Positions 63,153-63,242 of a stretch of DNA of 63,242 nt are shown here, one piece after another. Positions within the stretch are counted from its first letter, which is position 1. The number at the start of each line of letters is the position of its first letter. The notes beneath the pieces were generated by a model. The model was not told the origin of the DNA and did no database searches. It worked only from the letters and a program-made list of their open reading frames with translations. Origin of the DNA: Joyebacterum sp964521425 (GTDB lineage: Bacteria; Joyebacterota; Joyebacteria; Joyebacterales; Joyebacteraceae); assembly GCA_964521425.1 (NCBI GenBank), contig CAZFRO010000014.1, positions 1-63,242 of the forward strand. The letters are read 5' to 3'. The position numbers and the translations under genes were made by a program.

Positions 63153-63242
63153 CTACTTCTTCTTCTTGCGAACGACCTTCCTCTTCGCCGGCTTCTTCTT
63201 CACGACCTTCTTCTTCACGACCTTCTTCTTCGCCGGCTTCTT
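63153..63242 (-). CDS. C-terminus of a lysine-rich protein (partial)
   Basis: Reads out of the window. The last 29 residues before TAG are Lys/Val/Pro/Ala repeats of the kind (KKKPAK, KKKVV), ending VVRKKKK. Such tails occur in nucleoid proteins and ribosome-associated factors, but the identity cannot be told from this fragment. Confidence 0.75.
   Translation of the reverse strand, partial: KKPAKKKVVKKKVVKKKPAKRKVVRKKKK

Overview
The window is about 60% GC and comes from a Gram-negative bacterium with an LPS-type outer membrane, shown by LptD, Wza/Wzz/Wzy-type export and many lipoproteins. Gene content points to the FCB superphylum outside the classical Bacteroidetes: a PorX/PorY-like two-component pair, secreted proteins ending in a 'YPNPFNP'-type C-terminal sorting domain, an Omp28-like protein, and a probable DUF6029-type beta-barrel. 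Lineages such as Krumholzibacteriota, Eisenbacteria or Latescibacterota would fit, but I cannot assign the phylum. Two runs of exactly 100 N, each inside a tandem repeat, suggest a draft or metagenome-derived scaffold. Recurrent promoter-like sites follow TTGACA/G-N17-18-TAtAxT.

Layout. 1-5.5 kb (minus): one run of dusB, a LysM/TPR lipoprotein, ecfA1, ecfA2, pyrR and a TPR lipoprotein that leaves the window. 5.6-14.1 kb (minus): S41 protease, tmk, a hairpin tandem repeat, ino1 with a CDP-alcohol phosphotransferase (probable inositol-lipid synthesis), rsmI, recJ, slipin, NfeD and HU. 14.3-30.4 kb (minus): lptD, ROK kinase, sugar-ABC ATPase, folC, accD, a purine nucleoside phosphorylase with a repeat-expanded N-terminus, rimI/tsaB/tsaE, PorX and its histidine kinase, serS and a WecA/MraY-like transferase. 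30.6-45.8 kb: a surface polysaccharide locus with nucleotide-sugar enzymes, four glycosyltransferases, flippase, polymerase/ligase, Wzz and Wza. 46-48.6 kb (plus): a large membrane-TPR protein.

48.7-59.5 kb (minus) is the most unusual part, an envelope redox and secretion region. One operon has a TlpA-like thioredoxin, an outer-membrane beta-barrel, an Omp28-like lipoprotein with CxxC, a longer Omp28-like protein whose first active-site Cys is an in-frame TGA, and an M14 carboxypeptidase with the same sorting tail. A second gene run has an ArsR regulator, TrxA, a TlpA lipoprotein, a 56-residue membrane protein interrupted by an in-frame TGA, and an L,D-transpeptidase. Both TGAs are followed at about 18-26 nt by a GC-rich hairpin like a bacterial SECIS. 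I interpret both as candidate selenoproteins that conventional gene calling truncates or misses.

59.7-63.2 kb: a probable DUF2914 lipoprotein, serine acetyltransferase, then gltX followed directly by tRNA-Gln(CTG) and tRNA-Glu(CTC), a perfect 18-bp terminator hairpin, and the lysine-rich C-terminus of a gene running off the right edge.
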